From an uncultured Oscillibacter sp. (GTDB lineage: Bacteria; Bacillota; Clostridia; Oscillospirales; Oscillospiraceae): a stretch of DNA of 50,116 nucleotides. The stretch is taken from positions 1 to 50,116 of the forward strand of contig CAJTZI010000011.1 of NCBI GenBank assembly GCA_910584075.1, in the 5' to 3' direction. The translations under genes were made by a program, and so were the position numbers. The notes beneath the pieces are model-generated. The model was not told the origin of the DNA. It did no database searches and saw nothing but the letters and a program-made list of their open reading frames with translations. Below, in pieces: positions 16,365 through 23,806 of this stretch (its first letter is position 1; the number at the start of each line of letters is the position of its first letter).

Positions 16365-17554
16365 GATCCTTCCCCCAGTCTGGCCAGCAGGGCCGCCGGG
16401 TCCACCACCTTGCCGTAGGGATACTCCTCCCCCTCCTCAGGCCAGATGGAGATAGGGTTTGCGGTGGCCTGGGCCGCGGTCAGAAACTCCTCATAGGTGA
16501 CCTCCGGCTTTACCTGACAGGCCAGGGCATAGAGCCCCGCCACATAGGGAACTGTCCAGCTCATGCCGCCCTCGGCGAAATAGGCGTACTCCCTCTCCCC
16601 CGCCGGAGAGGCCGCAGTCCGGCGATCCATGGGGACCAGGAGGAGGGAGCCGTCCGCGCCCCGGTACTCCCCGCTGTACAGGCTCTCCTTCCAGAAGGCC
16701 CCGGGGCGGCAGTCCGCCCGCTCGTTGGGATCGCCGTACCGTCTGCGGCCCATCCCCATCCAGGGCTCCAGCAGCGGGTCCCGGCTGTTGACACAGACCA
16801 CGGCAATCCCCGCCGCCCGGGCCCGGCTGATGGCGCTCTCCAGCTCCGCCGCCCCCGGCGTGTCGGCCATCCACCCCACCGACATGGAGATCACCCGAAT
16901 CTTCTCCCCCTCCGGCAAGGTCTCATTCAGAGAGATCAGCCGGTCCACGTCCTCCGCGTAATGGGTCATGTCCCGTTCTCCCTCTGTGCCGTTTATCAAA
17001 TCGTCGGCGATAAAGTACAGCAGCGCCTCCGGGGCCGCCCCCACCGTCTCCCCCAGGGCGATGGAGGCCACGGCGGGGCCGTGGGTAGAGGCGACGTCCT
17101 CCGCGGCGGTGTGGTATTCCTGATAGAGCCGCAGGCGGTCCGCATACTCCCGGTGTTCCACCAGCAAGGTCTGGTCGATGATGGCGATCCCGACGCCCTT
17201 TCCGGTAATCCCCTGCTCATGGAGCGCCCGAAGCCCCAGCCCAGGGTCCTTTCCCAGCTCCAGAAGCCGCTCCGGGTCAAAGCTCCCCGGCAGGTCTGCC
17301 GGCCACTGGGTCCGGGTGTCAAAGTCGGTGGCGAAGAGCTCCTCCTCCATGTCCGACAAATCCCAATCCCGCAGGTCGGCGCAGCGGAAATCCCCCCAGC
17401 CCGCATCGGTGTCCGGGGCGTTCACCAGGGAGGCTGCGACCGCCTCCGGACGGCGGCAGACCGTGCCCGCCCGGAGGGCATCGGCCTGCGGCGGGGCGCA
17501 GGCCGTCAGCAGGGCCAGCAGAAGACACAGGGCCAGATAAACGCGCTTTTTCAA
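16343..17554 (-). CDS. Subtilisin-like (S8) serine protease lipoprotein
   Basis: Surface-anchored protease, 403 aa. Signal peptide with lipobox LLALLTAC-AP (Cys near residue 19). The S8 triad is visible: Asp in GVGIAIIDQTL (about 126), His in ASTHGPAVASIA (about 159) and Ser in GGMSWTVPYVAGLYAL (about 332), with the oxyanion-type VVCVNSRD region between. The catalytic Ser motif is MSWTVP instead of the more usual GTSMAxP. No pro-domain of classical size. The start is probably TTG 17554: AAAGGAG is 9 bases from it but directly abuts the in-frame ATG 17563. Divergent from a serpin lipoprotein gene 150 bases away, which suggests a protease/inhibitor pair. Confidence 0.9.
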   Translation of the reverse strand: MKKRVYLALCLLLALLTACAPPQADALRAGTVCRRPEAVAASLVNAPDTDAGWGDFRCADLRDWDLSDMEEELFATDFDTRTQWPADLPGSFDPERLLELGKDPGLGLRALHEQGITGKGVGIAIIDQTLLVEHREYADRLRLYQEYHTAAEDVASTHGPAVASIALGETVGAAPEALLYFIADDLINGTEGERDMTHYAEDVDRLISLNETLPEGEKIRVISMSVGWMADTPGAAELESAISRARAAGIAVVCVNSRDPLLEPWMGMGRRRYGDPNERADCRPGAFWKESLYSGEYRGADGSLLLVPMDRRTAASPAGEREYAYFAEGGMSWTVPYVAGLYALACQVKPEVTYEEFLTAAQATANPISIWPEEGEEYPYGKVVDPAALLARLGEGSKAAPQN

Positions 17555-17583
17555 TGAAACCATCTCCTTTGTTTGGTAGCCCC

Positions 17584-17638
17584 ATCTTACCAGCCGTTTC
17601 TTACAATCACCTTGATATTTTTCTTACAAATTTCTTAC
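17584..17638. promoter_or_regulatory. Repeated TTTCTTAC boxes between protease and serpin genes
   Basis: Three copies of TTTCTTAC at 17597-17604, 17620-17627 and 17631-17638, plus ATCTTAC at 17584-17590. The spacings 11 and 23 bases place them roughly on one helix face, the style of OmpR/PhoB-type response-regulator boxes. On the minus strand they precede a TAAGAT -10-like hexamer for the protease. No protein can be assigned. Confidence 0.5.
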
Positions 17639-17703
17639 GATTTTCCGCAACCTTTTGCTCCGAATTCCGTCTAGAGCAGTAACGACACAAAGGAGGAATC
17701 GTG

Positions 17704-18951
17704 ATGAAAAGAAATTTCCTGCGCTTATCCTGTCTGACACTGGCGCTGCTCCTGCTCACCGGCTGCGGAGGAGGCGCCGCCGCTCCCAAGAGCCTGACAG
17801 CGGATTTGAAATCCCAGTCCCCTGATCTCCAGCCCATCACGGAGGACCAGGCCGGAGCCCTGACCGCCTTCTCCCTGGACCTCCTGCGGGAGAGCTGGGA
17901 CGGCGGAAACCTCCTGCTCTCTCCCCTCTCCGTCCTCTCCGCCCTGGGCATGACCGCCAATGGGGCCGGCGGCGAGACCCTGGCCCAGATGGAGGCCGCC
18001 CTGGGCCTCCCCGTGGAGGAGCTGAACGAGGCCCTCGCCGTCTGGACCGCCGGACTGCCCCAGGAAAAGGACTGCCGGGTGGACCTGGCCAACTCCCTTT
18101 GGCTCCGGGACGACGGGAGCTTCCAGCCCAATCCGGACTTCCTGCGGACCGTGGCGGACTGGTACGGAGCGGAGATGTTTCCCGCAGCGTTTGACGGCGG
18201 AACACTCCGGAACATCAACGACTGGGTCAATAGCAACACCCACGGCATGATCCCGGAGATCATCCGGGAAATCCCAGACGAGGCGGTCCTCTACCTGATC
18301 AACGCCCTGGCCCTGGAAGCGGAGTGGGAGACGGCATACAGGGAAAGCCAGATTCAAATGGAGCGCATCTTCACCACGGAGGACGGTCAGGACCAGCCCG
18401 CGACGCTGATGTACTCCAGTGAGTGGTACTACTTGAAGGACGATCACGCGCAGGGGTTCTTGAAACCCTACCAGGGGGGCCGGTGGGCCTTTGCCGCTTT
18501 GCTTCCGGAGGCGGGAATGAAGCTGGAGGAGTACGCCGCCTCTCTCACCGGGGAACGGCTTCATGCAATTCTGTCAGGCGCACAGGAAACCCGGGTGGAG
18601 ACCGCCATTCCCAAATTTCAGTGCGAATTCGGCGCGGAGCTGTCCGATTGTTTGAAGGCCCTGGGCATGACCGACGCCTTTGATTGGAGTACCGCGGACT
18701 TTGGTGCCATAGGCTCCTCCCCCAACGGCCCTCTGTATATCAGCAAGGTGCTTCACAAAACCTATATCTCCGTAGACGAAAAAGGCACAAAGGCCGGAGC
18801 CGCCACAGCGGTGGAAATGCCTGCCGGCGGCGCCGAACCTACCCCTGTTGTTGTTCCCACGGTCTATCTGGACCGCCCCTTTCTCTACATGCTGGTGGAT
18901 CTGGAGGCCAACCTGCCCGCCTTCATCGGGGCTGTGACAGCCATGGAATAG
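17704..18951 (+). CDS. Serpin (serine protease inhibitor) lipoprotein
   Basis: Extracellular, membrane-anchored serpin, 415 aa. Lipoprotein signal ending LLLLTGC-GG (Cys about residue 21). Serpin core landmarks: GGNLLLSPLSVLSALGMTANGA (helix B region, about 67-88), INDWVNSNTHGMIPEII, YLINALALEAEWE and FAALLPEAGMKLEEY. The reactive-centre hinge EKGTKAGAATAVE (about 358-370) keeps the Gly-Thr and small residues needed for loop insertion, so it is predicted to inhibit. The C-terminal strand VYLDRPFLYMLVD follows. Counting 15 residues from the hinge Gly puts a Gly/Ala-rich site at P1, favouring subtilisin- or elastase-like targets. ATG 17704 has AAAGGAGG 7 bases upstream. Known gut-Firmicute relatives (siropins) act on host neutrophil proteases. 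Confidence 0.93.
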   Translation: MKRNFLRLSCLTLALLLLTGCGGGAAAPKSLTADLKSQSPDLQPITEDQAGALTAFSLDLLRESWDGGNLLLSPLSVLSALGMTANGAGGETLAQMEAALGLPVEELNEALAVWTAGLPQEKDCRVDLANSLWLRDDGSFQPNPDFLRTVADWYGAEMFPAAFDGGTLRNINDWVNSNTHGMIPEIIREIPDEAVLYLINALALEAEWETAYRESQIQMERIFTTEDGQDQPATLMYSSEWYYLKDDHAQGFLKPYQGGRWAFAALLPEAGMKLEEYAASLTGERLHAILSGAQETRVETAIPKFQCEFGAELSDCLKALGMTDAFDWSTADFGAIGSSPNGPLYISKVLHKTYISVDEKGTKAGAATAVEMPAGGAEPTPVVVPTVYLDRPFLYMLVDLEANLPAFIGAVTAME

Positions 18952-18956
18952 AGAGA

Positions 18957-18983
18957 AGCGGACGGCCCAGCCGTCCGCTTTTC
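18957..18983. terminator. Bidirectional terminator, serpin and selD
   Basis: 10-bp stem AGCGGACGGC / GCCGTCCGCT with a CCA loop and T-rich right flank, between two convergent genes. Confidence 0.82.
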
Positions 18984-20024
18984 CTATCTCAAAAAGATGT
19001 GCTTTCCGCCCCGGTACTTTCGAACCGTGCCAATCCTCTGGGCACTGGGGACGGCGCCTCTCAGCTCCGCCAGCAGCGGTTCGGCGTCCGCCGGATCCAC
19101 CGCCATCAGCAGCCCTCCGGCGGTCTGGGGGTCGTAGAGCAGGTCCTGTTTCCACAAGGGCGTGTCCCTGGCGTCCACAGTGCGCTCCGCAAAAGCCCGG
19201 TTGCGGTACATCCCCTCCGGCAGGATGCCGATCTTCGCCAGCTTCGCCGCCTCGGGGATGAAGTCCACCGCGTCGGTCCACAGCTCCATCTCCACGCCGC
19301 TGCCCTGGGCCATCTCGCAGGCGTGGCCCAGCATCCCGAAGCCCGTCACATCCGTACAGGCGTGGACACGGTAGTTGATCATCACATCCCGGGAGGCCTT
19401 GTTCAGGGTGGTCATCAGCCGGTTGGCCAGCCCGATGGCCTCCCGGGAGGCCAAACCCGCCTTGGCGGCGGTGGTCAGTACGCCGATGCCCAGGGGCTTG
19501 GTGAAGAGCAGCACGTCCCCAGGTCTGGCCCCGGCGTTGGTCAGCACCCTGTCCGGGTGGACGAACCCCGTCACCGCCAGGCCGTATTTGGGCTCGTCGT
19601 CTAAAATGCTGTGGCCGCCGGTGATCAGGGCTCCGGCCTCGTAGACCTTGTCATACCCGCCCCGGAGCATCTCATGGACCGCCTCTTTCGGCATGGAGTC
19701 CGGCACCGCCATGATGTTCAGACACAGCTTGGGCTCCCCTCCCATGGCGTATACGTCGGAGAGGGCGTTTGTGGCGGCAATCTGGCCGAAGAGGTAGGGA
19801 TCATCTGCAATGGGCGGGAAGAAGTCCACTGTCTGCACCAGCGCCAGATCATCGGAAATCTGATACACCGAGGCATCGTCGCTCTTGTCAAAGCCCACCA
19901 GCAATCTCGGGTCCTCATGGACCCGGATGCCCTCCAGCAGCTGGCTCAGAACGCCGGCACCCACCTTGGCCCCGCACCCGGCGCACTTGGCCAGCTTTGT
20001 CAGCTTTATTTCATGTTCAGCCAT
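18984..20024 (-). CDS. selD: Selenophosphate synthase
   Basis: Makes selenophosphate from selenide and ATP, 346-347 aa. The N-terminal active site is IKLTKLAKCAGCGAKVGAG: the essential Cys is C17 and K20 is kept, while the second Cys of the E. coli GCGCK motif is Ala19. Sec is not used. AIR-synthase fold motifs follow: TVDFFPPIADDPYLFGQIAATNALSDVYAMGG, cut here in sense only, then GGHSILDDEP and CTDVTGFGMLGHACEM. ATG 20024 has AAGGAGAG upstream and overlaps the yqeB stop by 8 bases. Together with yqeB and yqeC it points to the labile selenium cofactor of molybdenum hydroxylases; no selA, selB or selC is in the window. Confidence 0.95.
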   Translation of the reverse strand: MAEHEIKLTKLAKCAGCGAKVGAGVLSQLLEGIRVHEDPRLLVGFDKSDDASVYQISDDLALVQTVDFFPPIADDPYLFGQIAATNALSDVYAMGGEPKLCLNIMAVPDSMPKEAVHEMLRGGYDKVYEAGALITGGHSILDDEPKYGLAVTGFVHPDRVLTNAGARPGDVLLFTKPLGIGVLTTAAKAGLASREAIGLANRLMTTLNKASRDVMINYRVHACTDVTGFGMLGHACEMAQGSGVEMELWTDAVDFIPEAAKLAKIGILPEGMYRNRAFAERTVDARDTPLWKQDLLYDPQTAGGLLMAVDPADAEPLLAELRGAVPSAQRIGTVRKYRGGKHIFLR

Positions 20025-20826
20025 GGTTCTCTCCTTCCCCCAGTGCGCCGGACAGCGCCAGAATCGCCTCCAGCACGCCGCCGCCCACCGCCAGCGCCTT
20101 GTCGCTGGCGCAGTAACAGTGCTTTTTTTCGCACCGGGGATCAATGTCCCCGGCCTTCATTCCCCGGTGGACCGGCGTGCCGTCCGCCAGGATCCCCCGC
20201 AGAACGCCGTCCAGGGTGCAGACCATGGGCTGTCCATCTACTGTGGCGGCCACATCTCCCATCTTTACCTGTGCGCCGATGTCTAAAATCTGATGGAACA
20301 CGCCGTCCGCCGGGGCCCGGAGCACCCGCTCCCCGGCAAAGCCGCCGATCAGGCCTGGGACGCCGGTGTTGGGAATCGGAGACCCGGCATAGATCACCCG
20401 GCCCAGATAGTGGCCCCGCATGGTCTCCACCGCGGCATGGCAGTCCTCTCCGGCCGTAAAGCCCGGGCCCACGCCGACGACCACCGGGGCGTCGGTGATC
20501 CTCGTTCCCAGGTTCCGCTTGGCCAGGATGGCGTCCACCACCGCGTCAGGCCGCAGCTCCGGGATACAGCGGCCCTCCGGGTCCGCCAATACCGGGATCA
20601 CGCCGTCCTGGAGCAGCTCCAGCGCCCGGGCGGCGCCCTCCGCCCGCCGGGCCGTCACATCCTCCACCACGGTCTCCCTGTGAACAATGGCCTGAGAAAA
20701 ACACACCGTCCGCCGGATGGCGGTGGGCCGCGTTATATCGGTCATCACCACCTGGATCCGGCTCCGCCGCAGCCGCAGCGCAATGCCGGAGGCCAGGTCT
20801 CCGGCCCCTCGAATCACCGTGAGCAT
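20017..20826 (-). CDS. yqeB: Selenium-dependent molybdenum hydroxylase maturation protein YqeB (EF2563 family)
   Basis: 269-aa protein of the YqeB/EF2563 family, which co-occurs with selD in organisms that place a labile selenium ligand on molybdenum hydroxylases. It starts with a Rossmann-like loop VIRGAGDLASGIALRL, has the core ITDAPVVVGVGPGFTAGEDCHAAVETMRGH and a C-terminal biotinyl/lipoyl-like beta region VLRAPADGVFHQILDIGAQVKMGD, ending in a Cys-rich stretch CEKKHCYC that could bind a metal or selenium species. It overlaps yqeC by 13 bases and selD by 8, so the three genes are tightly coupled. The exact reaction is not established. Confidence 0.93.
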   Translation of the reverse strand: MLTVIRGAGDLASGIALRLRRSRIQVVMTDITRPTAIRRTVCFSQAIVHRETVVEDVTARRAEGAARALELLQDGVIPVLADPEGRCIPELRPDAVVDAILAKRNLGTRITDAPVVVGVGPGFTAGEDCHAAVETMRGHYLGRVIYAGSPIPNTGVPGLIGGFAGERVLRAPADGVFHQILDIGAQVKMGDVAATVDGQPMVCTLDGVLRGILADGTPVHRGMKAGDIDPRCEKKHCYCASDKALAVGGGVLEAILALSGALGEGENHG

Positions 20827-21494
20827 TGTCGATACTCCCCCTTCCGCAGAGACCCCGCCAGTACAGGGCAGTCCAGCAGCTCCGCCAGGGCGGCGGCCTC
20901 CGCAAGTGCCTCCGCCGTCTCCGCCTGATTTACATAGACCCGGTTATGCAGTCCCTCGGCCCGCAGGACCGCCGCCTCCGCCTCCGGCGTGACAGCGGCC
21001 GTCTCCGGCAGACCTGCCAAAAGTGCATACAGCGCCGGACGGTGAACCGCCTCCCCAATGGACCGTCCGAAGCCGGAGGCCCCCACCACCAGAACCGTCT
21101 GATTCGCCAGGGACGGGATCACTGGCTCATGAGGGGCATGGGCCTTCATGGGTCGGCCGGCAGAGCCGTCCGCCTCCGCCAGCACATAGTCCGCAAGCCC
21201 CGCCAGCCGCTCCATGGGGATCTCCGGCGCCGCCAGCTTTCCGGTGCCAGAAACCGGAGCCCCGGCACAGACCAGACGGCGCTCCGCCAATGCCGTCCAC
21301 AGCGTCTCCTCCGCGGGAGAGACCAGATTCTCCAGCCCGGGAAAGGGAAAGAACCTGGTTGTGGCACACAAAAGCACGGTGTGTCCCCGCCGGGCCAGCT
21401 CTTCCCCCAGCACCCGCAGGAGAGAGGTCTTTCCCCCGCCGCCGATGACGGCTGTGACGCCGGGCCGAACCTCCAGCAGCTCCGCCAAACCCAC
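20814..21494 (-). CDS. yqeC: Putative selenium-dependent hydroxylase accessory protein YqeC
   Basis: 226-aa P-loop protein of the YqeC family. The nucleotide loop is AVIGGGGKTSLLRVLGEEL (about residues 15-33), then LLCATTRFFPF and the central EADGSAGRPMKAHAPHEPVIP (about 108-128) that is typical of the family. Start is GTG 21494, preceded by GAGGGGGGAG. First gene of the yqeC-yqeB-selD operon, presumed to help insert selenium into a molybdopterin enzyme such as a purine or xanthine hydroxylase; no such enzyme lies in the window. Confidence 0.9.
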   Translation of the reverse strand: MGLAELLEVRPGVTAVIGGGGKTSLLRVLGEELARRGHTVLLCATTRFFPFPGLENLVSPAEETLWTALAERRLVCAGAPVSGTGKLAAPEIPMERLAGLADYVLAEADGSAGRPMKAHAPHEPVIPSLANQTVLVVGASGFGRSIGEAVHRPALYALLAGLPETAAVTPEAEAAVLRAEGLHNRVYVNQAETAEALAEAAALAELLDCPVLAGSLRKGEYRQCSR

Positions 21495-21522
21495 AGCGCT
21501 CCCCCCTCGTTGTCTTTTTCAT

Positions 21523-21552
21523 AGAATAACACTTTTTCCATCCCGCCGTCAA
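21523..21552 (-). promoter_or_regulatory. Probable promoter of yqeC-yqeB-selD
   Basis: Minus strand TTGACG (21547-21552), an 18-base spacer and TATTCT (21523-21528), about 30 bases before the yqeC start. Confidence 0.6.
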
Positions 21553-21944
21553 GGCAAATCAGCCAATGGGCATGCCCAATTGCGCGTTTTATCATGTTTC
21601 CTGCGCCCAATGTAGGGACCAGCGCCCTCCCCGGCCCGTCTCCCCATGAACTCCGGTTCTCCCATAGGACAGGCGGATGATATCCGTCTTTACAAACCAT
21701 CTCCAAATAGGACGTTTCCCAAGCCAATCCTGTGAAATAGCACCCCGACCATTCGTTTGTAAGCAAGCACTATGATCTTACGGCCATCGTCAGCCGTTCC
21801 TGCGGGACAGCCTCATATGGTCCGGCAGCTTCCCGTGCAGCGGTTTGGCATCCGTGGAGACGCGCCTGCATTTCGGGCCTGTGGTCAACTGGCGGTAAAT
21901 TTGGAAAAAGACATATATCTCCGATTTATCGCCGCAGAAATAGA
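21553..21944. other. Non-coding stretch, no gene seen
   Basis: Open frames here are short or only extend yqeC backward through its promoter. The part around 21600-21640 resembles GC-rich intergenic repeats common in related genomes, but a second copy is not present in the window. No RNA fold was recognised. Confidence 0.4.
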
Positions 21945-22100
21945 GCTTGTTGGATAATTGGCGATATGCCCAACAGCGAGGAATTTTTTGCCAGACAAGG
22001 CAAATTTTCGCACGCATCCTGACGGATGGCAAGAAAATTGAACGATGTATGGCAGAAAAAGGCCCGCTGTTTGGGCGTGTTGACAATTTTCAAACAGGCC
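21945..22100 (+). repeat. MITE-like inverted-repeat element, copy 1
   Basis: A 156-bp sequence nearly identical (about nine bases in ten) to the reverse complement of 30098-30254. Its ends form imperfect ~38-bp terminal inverted repeats: the left end GCTTGTTGGATAATTGGCG... mirrors the right end ...CAATTTTCAAACAGGCC. The left end of this copy is more decayed. The interior also contains inverted halves, so the RNA would fold into a long hairpin. No transposase is encoded. Confidence 0.8.
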
Positions 22101-22148
22101 CAAATCTCACAAAGCAATTTCCGGGGTGGTCAGGGCCTCCTTGGGCGT

Positions 22149-22175
22149 AAAAAAGCACGATCTTTCAATCGTGCT
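22149..22175 (-). terminator. Intrinsic terminator for the DUF554 transcript
   Basis: On the minus strand an 8-bp stem AGCACGAT / ATCGTGCT with a 6-base loop is followed by six T (22154-22149). It lies 100 bases past the DUF554 stop. Confidence 0.82.
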
Positions 22176-22276
22176 CTCGGGGAGTATTCATGCCGCATTG
22201 GCTCCATTCTGCTGTGACTGCCTGATATTTTGCGGGGTTCTGCGCGTCATTTATTCCTGGCTCATTTTTATTTGAT

Positions 22277-23011
22277 TTACATGAATGTACAGAGCAGAAT
22301 GGGAAAAAAGATGGCAGGCACCAGATTCATCACCCTGATCTTAGTCAGGCCCAGCATGTTCAAGGACAAAGCCGTGATTAGAAGCGATCCCACGCAGGTC
22401 ATCTCGGCGACGACGGAGTCTCCCAGAAAGGGAGAGAGGACGGAAGCCAGCAGGGAGATGCTTCCCTGGTACAAAAACAGCGCCGCGGCGGAGAAGGCCA
22501 CGCCGATTCCCAGGGAAGAGGCGAAGACAATGGCGCTGATCCCGTCCAGCAGGGACTTGGCCTGAAGAGTCTCGTAGTTCCCCGTGAGGCCGTTTTCCAG
22601 CGCCCCCACAATGGCCATAGCCCCCACGCAGAAAAGGAGGCTGGCAGTGACAAAGCCCTCCGACACAGATGCGCTGCCCTCGCCCCGGGCCAGACGGGCC
22701 GTCTTCCGCTGCACCCAGTCTCCCAGAGCACGCATCCGCCGGTCCAGGTCCAACAGCTCGCCGATGATGGCACCCGCCACCATGGAGAGGATGGCGATCA
22801 AGGTGTTGTTCCCCTTCAGGGCCCCGCTGATGCCGATGTAGAGCACGCACAGGGCAACGCCGTTCATGATGATCTCCTGGAGCCGCTGGCCCAGGGCGGC
22901 GCTTCCGGCGGGGAGACGGGAGGAAAAATGGGCCGCCAGCCATTTCAGCAGCAGTCCCGCCCCGGAGCCGACCAGAACCGCCAAGGCATTGATGATGGTA
23001 CCTGTCAGCAT
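22277..23011 (-). CDS. DUF554 family membrane protein
   Basis: 244-aa integral membrane protein with about seven hydrophobic segments, matching the DUF554 (YdfK/YqgA) family of unknown function. Start MLTGTIINALAVLVGSGAGLLL and the later GNNTLIAILSMVAGAIIGELLDLD and SLLDGISAIVFASSLGIGVAFSA, quoted here in part, are family hallmarks. It overlaps the tcdA stop by 7 bases and is followed by a terminator, so it is the last gene of a tcdA-DUF554 unit. No transport substrate can be assigned. Confidence 0.88.
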   Translation of the reverse strand: MLTGTIINALAVLVGSGAGLLLKWLAAHFSSRLPAGSAALGQRLQEIIMNGVALCVLYIGISGALKGNNTLIAILSMVAGAIIGELLDLDRRMRALGDWVQRKTARLARGEGSASVSEGFVTASLLFCVGAMAIVGALENGLTGNYETLQAKSLLDGISAIVFASSLGIGVAFSAAALFLYQGSISLLASVLSPFLGDSVVAEMTCVGSLLITALSLNMLGLTKIRVMNLVPAIFFPILLCTFM

Positions 23012-23742
23012 ATGGGTTCTCTCTCTTTCTCGTCAAGGATGTCCCGCACCACCACGCTGCCCAGCAGCAGTCCCGCCGCGGCGGGAAGCCAGGGATTGCT
23101 GGCGGGGACGCTGCGCCGCCCTGGCGGCGGAGCCTCCAGCTGGCGGGAGGGGGCGGCCTGCTCCGGGCTGAACACCACTTTCTGGTGCAGAATTCCCCGG
23201 TTCCGCAGTTCTTTCCGTATCACCCGGGCCAGGGGACAGCCATAGGTCTCGGAGATGTCCGCCGCCCGCAGCAGCGTGGGGTCCAGCTTGTTGCCGGTGC
23301 CCAGGGCCATGACCAGGGGAATCCCCAGCCGCCGGGCGGTCTCCGCCAGGTCCAGCTTGCAGCTCACAAGGTCAATGGCGTCCACAATGTAGTCGTACCG
23401 GCATCCGGCGGGGAAAAAGTCCTCCCGGCGGGCGGCGGCGTAGAGGCCGTGGATGGGATGGAGAACAGCCTCCGGATGGATGTCCCGAATCCGGGCGGCG
23501 GCAGCCTCCGCCTTGGGCTGACCCACGGTGGACCACAGCGCCTCCAGCTGCCGGTTCAGGTTGGTGACGGAGACGGTGTCGCTGTCCACCAGCGTCAGTT
23601 CCCCGACGCCGGAGCGGGCCAGGCACTCGGCGGCGTAGCTGCCCACGCCCCCCAGGCCGAAGACGATGACATGGGCGGCGGCAAGCCGCCGCTGGCCCTC
23701 CTGCCCCCACAGCATCTCGTTGCGCAGGAATTGTTCCTTCAT
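23005..23742 (-). CDS. tcdA: tRNA threonylcarbamoyladenosine dehydratase
   Basis: ThiF/MoeB-type E1-like enzyme (TcdA/CsdL) that cyclises t6A37 of tRNA to ct6A using ATP, 245 aa. ATP-binding loop VIVFGLGGVGSYAAECLARSG (about residues 25-45), then LTLVDSDTVSVTNLNRQ, which holds the Arg/Asn nucleotide contacts, DAIDLVSCKLDLAE and the C-terminal NPWLPAAAGLLLGSVVVRDI. ATG 23742 is used because GGAGG sits 5 bases upstream. The t6A genes tsaB and tsaE are also in the window, though far away. Followed by DUF554. Confidence 0.92.
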   Translation of the reverse strand: MKEQFLRNEMLWGQEGQRRLAAAHVIVFGLGGVGSYAAECLARSGVGELTLVDSDTVSVTNLNRQLEALWSTVGQPKAEAAAARIRDIHPEAVLHPIHGLYAAARREDFFPAGCRYDYIVDAIDLVSCKLDLAETARRLGIPLVMALGTGNKLDPTLLRAADISETYGCPLARVIRKELRNRGILHQKVVFSPEQAAPSRQLEAPPPGRRSVPASNPWLPAAAGLLLGSVVVRDILDEKEREPIC

Positions 23743-23755
23743 AGGTTCCTCCATG

Positions 23756-23786
23756 GAGAAACGGGACGGCCTGGGACCGTCCCGTT
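23756..23786 (-). terminator. Probable terminator after the foldase gene
   Basis: 10-bp perfect stem AACGGGACGG / CCGTCCCGTT with a 7-base loop, then TCTCC on the minus strand. It lies between the foldase stop and tcdA; the T-run is short. Confidence 0.6.
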
Positions 23787-23806
23787 ATCCGAAAAATTGG
23801 CTGAGA

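Noticed and set aside
21146..21766. 206-codon minus-strand frame starting upstream of yqeC
   Set aside because: It is in another frame from yqeC for most of its length and runs through the yqeC promoter; the yqeC frame has the conserved GGGGKTS loop.
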